The translations under genes were made by a program, and so were the position numbers. A stretch of 64,000 nucleotides of DNA, taken from positions 45,665 through 109,664 of the forward strand of contig NZ_KB898200.1 of the NCBI RefSeq assembly GCF_000377505.1, written 5' to 3'. Of the stretch, positions 16,576-25,294 are shown in pieces. The notes beneath the pieces were generated by a model. The model ran no database searches, was not told where the DNA came from, and was given only the letters and a program-made list of their open reading frames with translations. This stretch comes from Paenibacillus massiliensis 2301065 = DSM 16942 (lineage in GTDB: Bacteria > Bacillota > Bacilli > Paenibacillales > Paenibacillaceae). Positions within the stretch are counted from its first letter, which is position 1. Every line of letters begins with the position of its first letter.

Positions 16576-17886
16576 ATGTTGGAAGGGATTATACCATGGG
16601 GCTGGAGCTTGCTATACGGGGGCATTCAACTGCTGGCGCAGCCTTTTTACTATATTGCGATTCTGCTTGTTGCGTTAGCCTATTGGCGCCAGATTCAGCT
16701 GGAGCGGAGGCTGCTTCATACCAGACTGCATAGCTGGGTGAGACAGACGTGGGAGACGGTCATTGCAGGATTGGGTGCAGGCCTACTTGTGAGTCTTCTC
16801 GGTATGTTCATTGGCATTCATTTAACAGGAGCCGGAATCGTATGCTTATGGGTAACCGTTGCGATTCTGATGCTATTCCGTATTCGATACCTGTGCTTCG
16901 CTTATGCCGTCGGGTTATTGGGTGTCGTCCAAGCCATATTGCTCTGGACCGGAGAGTGGCGTGCGGATGGCTGGCTGGGACTCGTTGCACAGACTGTCCG
17001 TGAGCTTGATATGGTGGCCCTGCTGATTATTGTAGCCCTGTTGCATGGTGCTGAGGCGTTGCTGGTCGCTTGGCGGCAGGGGAGAGATGCCACACCTGTG
17101 TTTATGGAGGGGAAGCGTGGCAGATTGGTGGGTGGCTATCTTATGCAAAGCTACTGGCCGGTTCCGCTACTGCTGCTAGTGCCAGTAACAGACGGTCTGT
17201 CCCTGCCTTGGCCTACCTTATTGGGAGGAGAGGGGCTGTACATGTTGGCTGCTCTTCCAGTAATGATGGGCTATAGTGGTATGACCACAGGCTTCTTACC
17301 CCGGCAAAAGACAGGAATGGCCTCCCGGCGGCTGGTCCTGTACAGTGTCCTGCTGTTAGGCCTGAGCTTGATTGCTGCATGGTGGAGTCCATTCATGATC
17401 GTGGCGGCATTGTTCGCTTTCCTAGCCCATGAGGCTTTATTCTGGTACGACAGCTACGAGGAGCGGAATGCCCCTCCCCTGTTCGTGCATCCCGAGGAAG
17501 GTTTGCGTGTACTGGCTGTGTTGCCAGGCAGCCCTGCTGAAAGTTTGGGCATACAGGCGGGAGAGTCGATCTATAAGGCCAATGGAATTTTGATTCACAC
17601 GAAGGAGGAGCTGCACCGGTCGCTTCGCTTGAATGCTGCGTTCTGCAAGCTGGAGATACGGAATCTTCAGGGAGAGAGCAAGTTCCTACAGCGTGCGCTG
17701 TATGAGGGAGATCATCATCAGCTCGGATTGGTGCTGGCGCCCGATGAGGCAGCAGGCTGGGCTGTATCGGGGAGACAGATGTCCGTCCTTCAGCTGCTTG
17801 GCATGAAGAAGGGGGCTCGGCGCAAGACGAGGACCAGCACAGCTTCCTTACCAGAGAGAAGCGAGCAGCGAGCGGCGAAATCCTAG
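16576..17886 (+). CDS. minJ: Polytopic membrane protein with C-terminal PDZ domain, MinJ-like
   Basis: 436 residues: a string of hydrophobic helices fills about residues 8-300, followed by a cytoplasmic PDZ domain (about 305-385; GLRVLAVLPGSPAESLGIQA then GESIYKANG) and a basic tail. This is the architecture of B. subtilis MinJ, which bridges DivIVA and MinD to control septum placement. The position immediately after ctpB also matches the B. subtilis ctpB-minJ arrangement. AAAGGAG is 8 bases before the ATG. Sequence similarity cannot be measured here, so the symbol rests on architecture and synteny. Confidence 0.75.
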   Translation: MLEGIIPWGWSLLYGGIQLLAQPFYYIAILLVALAYWRQIQLERRLLHTRLHSWVRQTWETVIAGLGAGLLVSLLGMFIGIHLTGAGIVCLWVTVAILMLFRIRYLCFAYAVGLLGVVQAILLWTGEWRADGWLGLVAQTVRELDMVALLIIVALLHGAEALLVAWRQGRDATPVFMEGKRGRLVGGYLMQSYWPVPLLLLVPVTDGLSLPWPTLLGGEGLYMLAALPVMMGYSGMTTGFLPRQKTGMASRRLVLYSVLLLGLSLIAAWWSPFMIVAALFAFLAHEALFWYDSYEERNAPPLFVHPEEGLRVLAVLPGSPAESLGIQAGESIYKANGILIHTKEELHRSLRLNAAFCKLEIRNLQGESKFLQRALYEGDHHQLGLVLAPDEAAGWAVSGRQMSVLQLLGMKKGARRKTRTSTASLPERSEQRAAKS

Positions 17887-17936
17887 AAGCATACAACAGT
17901 AGGGAAGACAACGAATGTTCCTGTTCAAAATAAATA

Positions 17937-17983
17937 AGCTGATCAGTCTAGGACATATTCCTACATTGATCAGCTATTTTTTT
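17937..17983 (+). terminator. Intrinsic terminator between minJ-like gene and response regulator
   Basis: AGCTGATCA (17937-17945) and TGATCAGCT (17967-17975) pair perfectly over a 21-base loop and are followed by ATTTTTTTG. It separates two convergent transcripts. Confidence 0.85.
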
Positions 17984-18038
17984 GCGAAAAATAGTCGTAT
18001 AAGTGCTGTGAGCTTTAAAGCATGTAGCACTGTTCTTG

Positions 18039-18698
18039 TCATCTGGACTGTTGCCTCTTCCAATACATAATGGCAATCTGGGTACGATCGCGTAGGTGCA
18101 GCTTGCTCAGAATATCCGTGACATAATTTTTAATGGTTCCTTCGCTTAGGTAGAGATGCTGCGCTATCTCTTTGTTGGTCATTCCCTCCGCAATCAAGGT
18201 AACCACCTGGTCCTCGGTTGGCGTCAGCCCATATTCGGACGACCATGCCATGCTTTGCTCATGGTGTGCGGGGGATGGTGTCCTGAGCAGCTCCGTAAGC
18301 TTGCGGGCGATGTCGGGGTGAATGAGCATATCTCCATCATGCACCGTCCGGATTCCCTGGATGATCCGTTCTGGTGAGATATTTTTGAGCAAATATCCGC
18401 GGGCACCGTTCCGTAGCGCTTCAATAATGAATTCATCATCGTCAAAGGTTGTCAGGATCAGTACTTTGCTGTCCGGGGAGGCCTCCTTCATGAGACGAGT
18501 CCCCTCAACACCGTCACAGCCTGGCATACGAATGTCCATCAATACTACATCAGCCTGGACCCCGCCCTTGACCAAGCTTACGGCTTCCAGTCCATTGGCA
18601 GCGGTCCCTGTCACTTGAATATGCTCATTTAGCCCCAGAATCATCCTCATACTCTCGCAAATGAGAGGATCATCATCTACAATCATAACCTGAATCAT
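18039..18698 (-). CDS. NarL/LuxR-family response regulator (LnrK/YfiK-like position)
   Basis: 219 residues. Receiver domain at 3-118: acidic pocket DDD (8-10), phospho-acceptor Asp55 (VLMDIRMPG) and the Lys in GYLLKN. The LuxR-type helix-turn-helix is at 150-215 (LTPTEDQVVTLIAEGMTNKE ... LSEGTIKNYVTDILSKL). The ATG follows the kinase stop by 3 bases and uses an AAGGAGG inside the kinase tail, so the pair is coupled. The divergent neighbours are a three-gene ABC-2 exporter; in B. subtilis LnrJK controls LnrLMN, which exports linearmycin-type polyenes. The same logic is likely here; the inducing compound is unknown. Confidence 0.93.
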   Translation of the reverse strand: MIQVMIVDDDPLICESMRMILGLNEHIQVTGTAANGLEAVSLVKGGVQADVVLMDIRMPGCDGVEGTRLMKEASPDSKVLILTTFDDDEFIIEALRNGARGYLLKNISPERIIQGIRTVHDGDMLIHPDIARKLTELLRTPSPAHHEQSMAWSSEYGLTPTEDQVVTLIAEGMTNKEIAQHLYLSEGTIKNYVTDILSKLHLRDRTQIAIMYWKRQQSR

Positions 18699-18701
18699 CG
18701 C

Positions 18702-19889
18702 TTATCCTCCTTGCTGCGAAGTAGACTCATAGAAATCCTGATGCTCAGCGTAGCTTGCAGGCAAGCGGGTGATTACCGTATACGGGGTATCCGTACAATG
18801 AACGGTGACCTCCCCCCCTATGATCGAGGTCCGCTCCAGCATTCCCGTCATACCTAGCCCCATGGGGCGCTTGGCTTCCTTGGGAAGCGAGCCATTATTG
18901 CTGACCAGCATGGTAACTTCATGCCGGGTATAGTGTAGTCTGATTGTAATCTCGGTAGCTTTTCCGTGGCGCAACGCATTGGTAATCGCCTCACGTGCAT
19001 TCTGATATAGAACAATTCGCAGGCTCGGGTATAAAGGAAGGGTATTTCCTTCTATGATGAGCTGTGTGAGGATTCCGGTGCCTCTTCCGGTCTCCTCCAG
19101 CAGGGAATGAAGAGAATATGCATCTTCGAATCGAGGCTCTGGGTGAATGCGTCTGACAATCTGACGCATGTTATCCATGCTGGAAGCAAGCTCATCCCGG
19201 ATCTGTCTTAGCAACTCCAGTCCTTTGTCGGCATCCTTTGGGGTTACTTGAAGGGCGGCCTCAGATAACAGCTTGGTTCGTATAAGCCGATGCCCGATAT
19301 CATCATGTAGATGTCTGGAAATACGTGTGCGCTCCTCCATCTGAGCGATGAATTCAATCTGACCTGCATATTGAAGTAGCTGGCTGCGGACATCATTCAG
19401 CTCGTAGTTTTTTTTGCGTAGCTCATCGTATAGCTGATCTGTAAGCCGCCGGTCCTCAGTCGTCCGGTACAGTCGATGGAGCAAAAATGCTCCTGCGGCA
19501 TAGAGGAGCAACAGTAAGCCTTGATGAAGCACTGGCAAAGTCTGTGCGGACCAGATCAGGAACGCAAAATGCCCCAGCAACATGAGGTATCGTGATTTTT
19601 TACTCGGAAAGGCCATGTATCGTGTCATAGTCGATAATGCGGGAACAAACCATACACCACCATAATACCAGCTTAGCCCAGTTGCGCACACCAGCTCCAA
19701 TCCGCAGCTAGCAATCATGGTACGTCCGGGACGCAGGTTATCGCTGATGACGGCCAAGGCCAGAAAAGAGAAGAAATGAAGCGTATAGGTATCACTCAGT
19801 GCTACCCCCTGAGCATACATGCCAAGTAAGCCTGGTCCGATAATGAGACCATACCGCAAGGGCCACAGATCATGGCGTATGGATTTCAT
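18702..19889 (-). CDS. Sensor histidine kinase, HisKA_3 family (LnrJ-like position)
   Basis: 395 residues. The N-terminal 140 residues are a membrane sensor of several hydrophobic helices with almost no extracellular loop, suggesting detection of a stimulus within the membrane. Then comes a linker coiled coil, the HisKA_3 dimerisation domain with the phospho-acceptor His195 (SRHLHDDIGHRL), and an HATPase domain with the N box REAITNALRHG and G boxes (SNNGSLP, GLGMTGM). It is the first gene of the minus-strand pair. Membrane-embedded sensors of this kind are typical for kinases that detect amphiphilic or membrane-active antibiotics. Confidence 0.92.
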   Translation of the reverse strand: MKSIRHDLWPLRYGLIIGPGLLGMYAQGVALSDTYTLHFFSFLALAVISDNLRPGRTMIASCGLELVCATGLSWYYGGVWFVPALSTMTRYMAFPSKKSRYLMLLGHFAFLIWSAQTLPVLHQGLLLLLYAAGAFLLHRLYRTTEDRRLTDQLYDELRKKNYELNDVRSQLLQYAGQIEFIAQMEERTRISRHLHDDIGHRLIRTKLLSEAALQVTPKDADKGLELLRQIRDELASSMDNMRQIVRRIHPEPRFEDAYSLHSLLEETGRGTGILTQLIIEGNTLPLYPSLRIVLYQNAREAITNALRHGKATEITIRLHYTRHEVTMLVSNNGSLPKEAKRPMGLGMTGMLERTSIIGGEVTVHCTDTPYTVITRLPASYAEHQDFYESTSQQGG

Positions 19890-20005
19890 CCGGGTCTACT
19901 CCATTTCTCCTCCAAAGCCTCGCTTTGAGGAATATAGTGTCTGCCTGTTCGCTGGAATTCTTTACATGCTTGCTACATTATATCACAGGCCGTACGGACA
20001 TCTGG

Positions 20006-20057
20006 GGTGACTTAAGTCATCCGAAGGTCGTGACCTCAGTGACCTTACGAGAAGGTC
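20006..20057. promoter_or_regulatory. Palindrome cluster in the kinase / ABC-exporter divergent region
   Basis: TGACTTAAGTCA at 20008-20019 is a perfect 12-bp palindrome with further pairing outside it. Just downstream, AGGTC (20025-20029), GACCT (20032-20036), GACCT (20041-20045) and AAGGTC (20052-20057) form a cluster of inverted half-sites. It lies about 120-190 bases from both genes and precedes a TAAAAT-like element at about 20067, so it is the best candidate for response-regulator binding. The 19890-20217 gap holds nothing else recognised. Confidence 0.5.
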
Positions 20058-20217
20058 TCAGGCAGGTAAAATATGAAATAGAAGTGCTGGTGAGCGCAAT
20101 CAGATCATCATGTGTAATGCCAGAAGTATTCTGACCAATAGAAATGCTCTAAATGGCAGGCGCACTGGAATGGATAACATGCTGCAAAAATGAATCACAC
20201 AAGAGGAGAGGGAGCCC

Positions 20218-21153
20218 ATGGCTTATATAGAGCTTAAGGATGTCATTAAGCGTTACGGACCCAAGCTATCAGTCGATCACTTGAATCTGAGCATTGATAA
20301 AGGGGAGATTGTGGGCTTGCTAGGTCCTAATGGCGCTGGGAAGAGCACTACGATTAACATGATTCTGGGCCTATTGCCTCTCGATGGAGGAGACATACGG
20401 GTGGATGGACGTTCTGTCCAATCCCATGCAAGGGAGATCAAACGCTATATTGGTCTTGTGCCTCAAGATATTGCTGTCTATGAGCAAGTAAGTGCTGCGG
20501 ATAATATTCGCTTTTTCGGACGGCTATACGGACTAAAGGGCCAGCTTCTGAATGACCGAGTACTTGAGGCGCTGGAGTTCGTTGGTCTGGAGAAGCATGC
20601 CCGCGAGCTGCCATCAACCTTCTCGGGAGGTATGAAGCGTAGGCTGAATATCGCCTGTGCCATCATGCATCGTCCCCAGATTATCATCATGGATGAGCCA
20701 ACCGTGGGCATTGACCCACAATCCCGCAATCATATTCTGGAGTCGGTACGTAGCTTGAACCGAATGGGCTCGACCATCATCTATACGAGCCATTACATGG
20801 AGGAGGTCGCAGCGATTAGTGACAGGGTAGCGATTATGGACAAAGGTCATATTATCGCATATGGCACGGAGCAAGAGCTGAAGGAGCGCGTGTTCCGGGA
20901 AGAGAAGATCATCTTGGAGGTATCGGGCTGGAAGCAAGCGGCGTGGGAAGAGCTGCAGCAGCATCCGCGCATTACCCGTGTTGCCGAAGAGAACGGTCGT
21001 GTCGAGATTGCGCTACCCTCTGCTCAGGGCTGCCTGCAGGATGTGCTATTTATTTGTGGGCGGCATGAGGTTGTTATTCTCTCCCTTGTCTGCGAGGAGC
21101 CCAATCTGGAGTCCCTGTTCCTGCAATTAACCGGACGATTGTTGCGGGATTAA
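20218..21153 (+). CDS. ABC-2 exporter ATPase (LnrL/DrrA-like)
   Basis: 311-residue ATP-binding subunit of a drug-type exporter. Walker A is GPNGAGKST, the signature TFSGGMKRR and Walker B IIIMDEPTVGID; a C-terminal extension of about 90 residues is typical for the DrrA/LnrL type. The ATG follows a GGAGAGGGAG ribosome binding site. It heads an operon with two permeases and is transcribed divergently from a two-component system, the architecture of the B. subtilis linearmycin-resistance system. The substrate is inferred to be an amphiphilic antibiotic or lipid, not proven. Confidence 0.9.
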   Translation: MAYIELKDVIKRYGPKLSVDHLNLSIDKGEIVGLLGPNGAGKSTTINMILGLLPLDGGDIRVDGRSVQSHAREIKRYIGLVPQDIAVYEQVSAADNIRFFGRLYGLKGQLLNDRVLEALEFVGLEKHARELPSTFSGGMKRRLNIACAIMHRPQIIIMDEPTVGIDPQSRNHILESVRSLNRMGSTIIYTSHYMEEVAAISDRVAIMDKGHIIAYGTEQELKERVFREEKIILEVSGWKQAAWEELQQHPRITRVAEENGRVEIALPSAQGCLQDVLFICGRHEVVILSLVCEEPNLESLFLQLTGRLLRD

Positions 21154-21162
21154 GGAGGTAAT

Positions 21163-22332
21163 GTGATGCTGACGATTGCTTGGTTTGAATTAAAGCGTAT
21201 GCTACGGCTAAAAGTGGTGCTGTTGAATCAATTTCTGCTGCCTGTCCTGCTGATCTTTATATTGGGAACAGCTCTGTCATCTGTTTTTGAGGGGAGACAG
21301 GAATTGAATTGGACACCTATGAAGGTGGCTATCGTGCAGCAGGGGAACGCCGATGAACAACAGATCTGGAATAGCTTTATAAGTTGGCCATCCCTTGATG
21401 AGTTGCTCCGTTCCTTTACGACGGAGAGCCGTGAGGAAGCACAGAAGATGCTTCGCAGTGGGGAGGCGGATTTTGCGGTCGTTGTCCCGGCTGACTTCGA
21501 GCAGCAGATTGTCACAGGAGGGCAGACCCGGCTGGAGCTCATCCGTGGCAGAGATGCTACAAGAAATATGGTAGCAGAATCGTTATTTAATAACTTCGTG
21601 AAGCAAGCCAACACAGGCCAGACGGTGACGATGATTATGAGGGAATCCCCTCCAGAGGTAGGGACATGGGAGCAGTGGTATAGTGCTGAAGCCAATGAGA
21701 GCTTGCTGAAGCCTGGTAAGCTTGGAGAGCATGGCAGCTATACGGCCTTTCAGTTCTATGCAGTCTCCATGCTCATCATGTTCATGTTGTATTGTGGAAT
21801 GACGGTTAGCCATAGTCTGAACAATGAGAAGGGCTTAGGAACGTTAGCCCGAATGTATGCTGCTCCGATTCATGGCAACCATATTTTCTTCGGAAAAATC
21901 TTGGGGAATATGCTTGTCTCGATGGTACAGGTGCTGTTCATCATCATGGCGACCCACTGGATCTTTGGGGTGAACTGGGGTAGTCATCCGTGGATGCTGG
22001 CTATAATCAGTATACTGGTTATCTTTATCTCCATGTGTATGGCTGTGATTCTCACCTTCAGCATAGCAGCACCTTCAGTAGCATCGACGGTCATTAGTAT
22101 GATAATTGTTGTTATGACGTTTATCAGTGGCGGGATGACTCCTCAATTACCCGGTTGGTTGAACGTAATTGGTAAGGGGACTGTGAATTACTGGGGAATG
22201 GAAGGCATGCTGTTACTGATGCAGAATGGGGAGCCAGCTCAGATCTGGCCATCCATCAGCGCTTTATGTGCGATAGCACTTGGACTGCTATTGATCACTG
22301 GACTGATGTACAGGAAGGTGGGCTATCAATGA
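21163..22332 (+). CDS. ABC-2 exporter permease 1 (LnrM-like)
   Basis: 389 residues of the ABC-2 membrane family: one N-terminal helix (VVLLNQFLLPVLLIFILGTAL), a large extracellular region (about 45-190), then five helices near 195-385, including FISGGMTPQLPGWLNVI. It begins 10 bases after the ATPase stop with GGAGG upstream. Its TGA overlaps the ATG of the second permease. With the next gene it forms the heterodimeric membrane part of the exporter. Confidence 0.9.
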   Translation: MMLTIAWFELKRMLRLKVVLLNQFLLPVLLIFILGTALSSVFEGRQELNWTPMKVAIVQQGNADEQQIWNSFISWPSLDELLRSFTTESREEAQKMLRSGEADFAVVVPADFEQQIVTGGQTRLELIRGRDATRNMVAESLFNNFVKQANTGQTVTMIMRESPPEVGTWEQWYSAEANESLLKPGKLGEHGSYTAFQFYAVSMLIMFMLYCGMTVSHSLNNEKGLGTLARMYAAPIHGNHIFFGKILGNMLVSMVQVLFIIMATHWIFGVNWGSHPWMLAIISILVIFISMCMAVILTFSIAAPSVASTVISMIIVVMTFISGGMTPQLPGWLNVIGKGTVNYWGMEGMLLLMQNGEPAQIWPSISALCAIALGLLLITGLMYRKVGYQ

Positions 22333-23489
22333 ATATTCCGATTATAGCTGCAATAGCCTGGAATGTCATAAGGAGAACGATAGGTACACGCAATGGAATA
22401 TTAGGTTTACTGCTGCTCCCTTCTGTCGTGGTATCGTTGACCTATGTGTTGTTGGGTGGGATACAGGAAGAGGAGCCGCGCGTTGCATTCATGATTCAGG
22501 ATCAAGGAGCAGAGGCGGCGGTGATTCGTGGTGAGCTGCAATCCATGGATGGAATAGAGATAATGGAGATGACTGAACTGGATGCAATGCGCAAGGTTGT
22601 GACGGATAAACGCGCGGTCATTGGCATTCGAGTGCCCGAAACATTCTCGACAGAGCTGAGATCAGGGGCAGCGCCCTCCGTTGAATTTTATGAGATTGCA
22701 GTTAGTGAATCAGGCTATGCTGTCAAGGCTACACTGGAGAGTGCCATCCAGCGTATGAGTCGTACTATGGCTATGCTGCAGTCTCTGCCGACAGAGCGTC
22801 GTGAGCCTGCGATTCAGAGCTGGCTTGCAAGGGAGCTGACACCAGCGATCACGGTCTCGACAATAGACGAGAATCTGTATCCGAAGCAAGGTCTTCGCAA
22901 TGGTACAGGCTTCATGCTGTTATTCCTACTGGGATTGGTGACCAGCGCTGTGACACTAATGACGAGAGACCGCAATTCACATATACTGGCCAGGATGTAC
23001 ATGGCTCCAGTAAGCTCGGCAGAGATTACGTTGGGTTATTTTATGGGGAGCCTTGCGGTAGGCTGTTTTCAGATTGTGCTCATTTTGGGAGTAACGCGTG
23101 GTATATTCGGATTTGATTATGGTGTTCCTTTGTTACCGCATTTTGTGATACTGATGTTCTTTACTATTGTAGCTTTGGGATTATCCAGCACGGTAGCAGG
23201 AATGATTCGTAATCAGACTAATGCGGGCATGCTGAATCCGCTTATCGTGTCACCTACCTGCATGTTGGGAGGCTGCTTCTGGCCCATTTCCATCATGCCG
23301 GATTTCTTGCAAAAGCTAGCCAACTTTATGCCACAGAAATGGGCTATTCAGGCCATTGAGACGATGGCTGCAGGCGGAGAATGGGCGGATATTATGGTCC
23401 CGCTGGCCATTCTGGGTTGCATGGCCATCATTCTGATTATACTGGGCGCTACAATTCTGAGACCCCATGAGGCTGGCATCAAGGGCTGA
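22329..23489 (+). CDS. ABC-2 exporter permease 2 (LnrN-like)
   Basis: 386 residues starting at the ATG that overlaps the previous stop (ATGA); AGGAAGGTGG lies upstream. The frame is open earlier, to 22266, but that part is inside the first permease. Architecture repeats that of permease 1: N-terminal helix (GILGLLLLPSVVVSLTYVLL), extracellular loop, and five C-terminal helices with ABC-2 motifs (CMLGGCFWPISIMPDFLQKL). The two permeases are similar in layout, consistent with an ancient duplication giving a heterodimer. Confidence 0.9.
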   Translation: MNIPIIAAIAWNVIRRTIGTRNGILGLLLLPSVVVSLTYVLLGGIQEEEPRVAFMIQDQGAEAAVIRGELQSMDGIEIMEMTELDAMRKVVTDKRAVIGIRVPETFSTELRSGAAPSVEFYEIAVSESGYAVKATLESAIQRMSRTMAMLQSLPTERREPAIQSWLARELTPAITVSTIDENLYPKQGLRNGTGFMLLFLLGLVTSAVTLMTRDRNSHILARMYMAPVSSAEITLGYFMGSLAVGCFQIVLILGVTRGIFGFDYGVPLLPHFVILMFFTIVALGLSSTVAGMIRNQTNAGMLNPLIVSPTCMLGGCFWPISIMPDFLQKLANFMPQKWAIQAIETMAAGGEWADIMVPLAILGCMAIILIILGATILRPHEAGIKG

Positions 23490-23516
23490 GGGCAGTGATA
23501 TCCTGAATATCTAAAA

Positions 23517-23563
23517 AAATCCCCGATAAGCTCATGATGCTTCACAAGGCTTGTCGGGGATTT
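23517..23563 (-). terminator. Bidirectional terminator between exporter and motB
   Basis: 15-bp stem: 23517-23531 pairs with 23549-23563, one G-U pair. Read on the minus strand it is followed by seven T residues, a strong signal for the motA-motB transcript; on the plus strand it has TTT only but probably also ends the exporter operon. Confidence 0.85.
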
Positions 23564-23587
23564 CCTATGAGTGGCTATAGATAGTTA

Positions 23588-24421
23588 TTATTGTTGCAGC
23601 TGACGAAGCACGGTGATCTCAACCCGTCGATTCTTCTGACGTCCAGCCTGCGTGGAATTATCTCCAGCAGGACGTGTATCTGCATATCCAGCATATTGGA
23701 AATATTTAGGGTCCAGCTGCCTGCGTTCAATGAAGAAGCGTAGCACAGATAAGGCACGCGCACCCGACAAATCCCAATTATCACGGTAAGCGGAGCCAGA
23801 GCCCACAGGAATATTATCGGTATGACCCTCAATACTGATTGGCGTATTCAGATTGCGAAATAGACTGGCGAGCTTATCAAGTATAGGGGCTGAGCCTGAC
23901 TTGAGAGACGCTTGGCCGATATCGAACAGGAATCGGTCGCTAAGGGTGATAGATATACCGCGTGGCTCGTCAGCCACGAAGACCTGGTCGTCCAATTGGT
24001 TCTCTGTGATGTACTCCTGAATCATGCCCATAAGATCCATTAATTCCTGCTCCTGCTGCCGGAAAGCGAGCTCTCGTTCGGTCATCACTTCAGAGCCAGG
24101 CTCCTCGCCGCTTACGGCTTGGCCGTCATTGCCAGGTCCGTTGCCCTTGCCCTCCTGTGCTGCAGGAGGGTTTTTGCTGGTATTCACATCTGCAGTGCCA
24201 GTAATCCCTGAGCCTTGCTCCAGGATGGAGTCCGCAGAGCGAAATGTCCCCTGAATGGACTGTGAGACGACTTCATATTTACTTGCATCCAGTCGACTCA
24301 TGGCATACATAATGACGAAGAAAATCAGGAGCAAGGTAATAAGATCAGCATAAGTAATCAGCCAGCGGTCTCTGCTATCATTTGCAGGAGCAGCTTTTTT
24401 GTCTCTAATTCGCACTCTCAT
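23588..24421 (-). CDS. motB: Flagellar stator protein MotB (or MotS)
   Basis: 278 residues from the ATG at 24421 (GAGGAGG upstream, inside motA); the frame is open to 24484 without support. The single N-terminal membrane helix contains the ion-carrying Asp26 (LITYADLITLLLIFF). After a Gly/Glu-rich linker, the OmpA-like peptidoglycan-binding domain spans about 145-270, with ISIEGHTDNIPVG and DLSGARALSVLRFF. It overlaps motA by 17 bases. Whether it uses H+ (MotB) or Na+ (MotS) cannot be decided by eye. Confidence 0.92.
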   Translation of the reverse strand: MRVRIRDKKAAPANDSRDRWLITYADLITLLLIFFVIMYAMSRLDASKYEVVSQSIQGTFRSADSILEQGSGITGTADVNTSKNPPAAQEGKGNGPGNDGQAVSGEEPGSEVMTERELAFRQQEQELMDLMGMIQEYITENQLDDQVFVADEPRGISITLSDRFLFDIGQASLKSGSAPILDKLASLFRNLNTPISIEGHTDNIPVGSGSAYRDNWDLSGARALSVLRFFIERRQLDPKYFQYAGYADTRPAGDNSTQAGRQKNRRVEITVLRQLQQ

Positions 24422-25214
24422 GGACGCCCTCCTCGGCCTTGGCGATCGGACGACTGCGGCTGTCCGTACCGCTGGTGCGGTCAAACAGGCTTAGCTTTCG
24501 CTGAACGAGCTGAGGGTTCTCACCATTTTGTATAGCAATGATTCCGTGCATGAGCAGCTCCATGGTATGGACTTCTAGCTCACCCCGAGCTTTGATCTTC
24601 GAGGCGATAGGCAGAAAAATCAAGTTGGCGCTGGCTACTCCATACAATGTAGCGGTGAAGGCAAGGGCGATGGAGGGTCCGAGAGATGTTGGCTCTGTGA
24701 GGCTGCTGAGTACGTGAATCAGACCCATAACTGTACCGATGATTCCCATCGTAGGAGCGTAACCGCCAGCCGATTCGAACACTTTGGCATAACCCTCATA
24801 TTCCTGCTCTACTGCGTCAAGCTCCAGGGACAGCATTTGCTTCAGCTGCTCCTGATCGGTGCCATCTACCACAAGCTGAATGCCCTCCCGCAAAAATGGA
24901 CTCGGATGGTCCATTGAATTGCGCTCCAGAGCCAATACCCCTGAACGGCGGGCAATGGTAGCCATATTCACAATATCCTTAATATAGCGTCCATTAGGTA
25001 TATCTTCACGCCCGAAGGCGACTTTCAATGCTGCCGGGATCGTACGTAGCTTTGATTTGGGAAAACTGATAATGACAGCAGCAGCGGTACCGCCGAATAC
25101 GATCAGAGCAGCAGTGAACTGCAACAAGCCGCTAAATTCTCCCCCATCCATCAGAAAGCCGCCTACTATAGCTACGAGCCCTGCAATGATGCCAATCCAA
25201 ATCGTGATGTCCAA
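24405..25214 (-). CDS. motA: Flagellar stator protein MotA (or MotP)
   Basis: 269 residues, four membrane helices in the MotA/PomA/MotP pattern, with the large cytoplasmic loop between helices 2 and 3 (about 60-150, including RRSGVLALERN) and the helix-3/4 signature APTMGIIGTVMGLIHVL. The start is a TTG at 25214, giving MDITIWIG, with GGGAGTG 8 bases upstream. It forms the stator with MotB. No flagellar structural genes are nearby in the window. Confidence 0.92.
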   Translation of the reverse strand: MDITIWIGIIAGLVAIVGGFLMDGGEFSGLLQFTAALIVFGGTAAAVIISFPKSKLRTIPAALKVAFGREDIPNGRYIKDIVNMATIARRSGVLALERNSMDHPSPFLREGIQLVVDGTDQEQLKQMLSLELDAVEQEYEGYAKVFESAGGYAPTMGIIGTVMGLIHVLSSLTEPTSLGPSIALAFTATLYGVASANLIFLPIASKIKARGELEVHTMELLMHGIIAIQNGENPQLVQRKLSLFDRTSGTDSRSRPIAKAEEGVHESAN

Positions 25215-25245
25215 AAGTTAATCACTCCCAATGAATACTTATCGT

Positions 25246-25294
25246 TTGCATCCGTAATATGAAAGAGGTATAATATGACGGGAACAAACATTCT
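25246..25294 (+). promoter_or_regulatory. Sigma-A-type promoter with a LexA-like box, upstream of uvrB
   Basis: TTGCAT (25246-25251), 17 bases, TATAAT (25269-25274) is a near-consensus promoter. At 25281-25294 GGAACAAACATTCT matches 11 of 14 positions of the Gram-positive LexA (DinR) consensus CGAACRNRYGTTYC, at the expected transcription start. The ATG of uvrB is about 490 bases downstream. The remaining gap (25295-25775) has a small hairpin at 25362-25384 but no open frame or known RNA I can recognise. Confidence 0.6.

Noticed and set aside
19925..20134. 69-codon plus-strand open frame between the kinase and the ABC exporter.
   Set aside because: It covers the palindrome cluster and promoter region, has no good binding site and a nondescript product.
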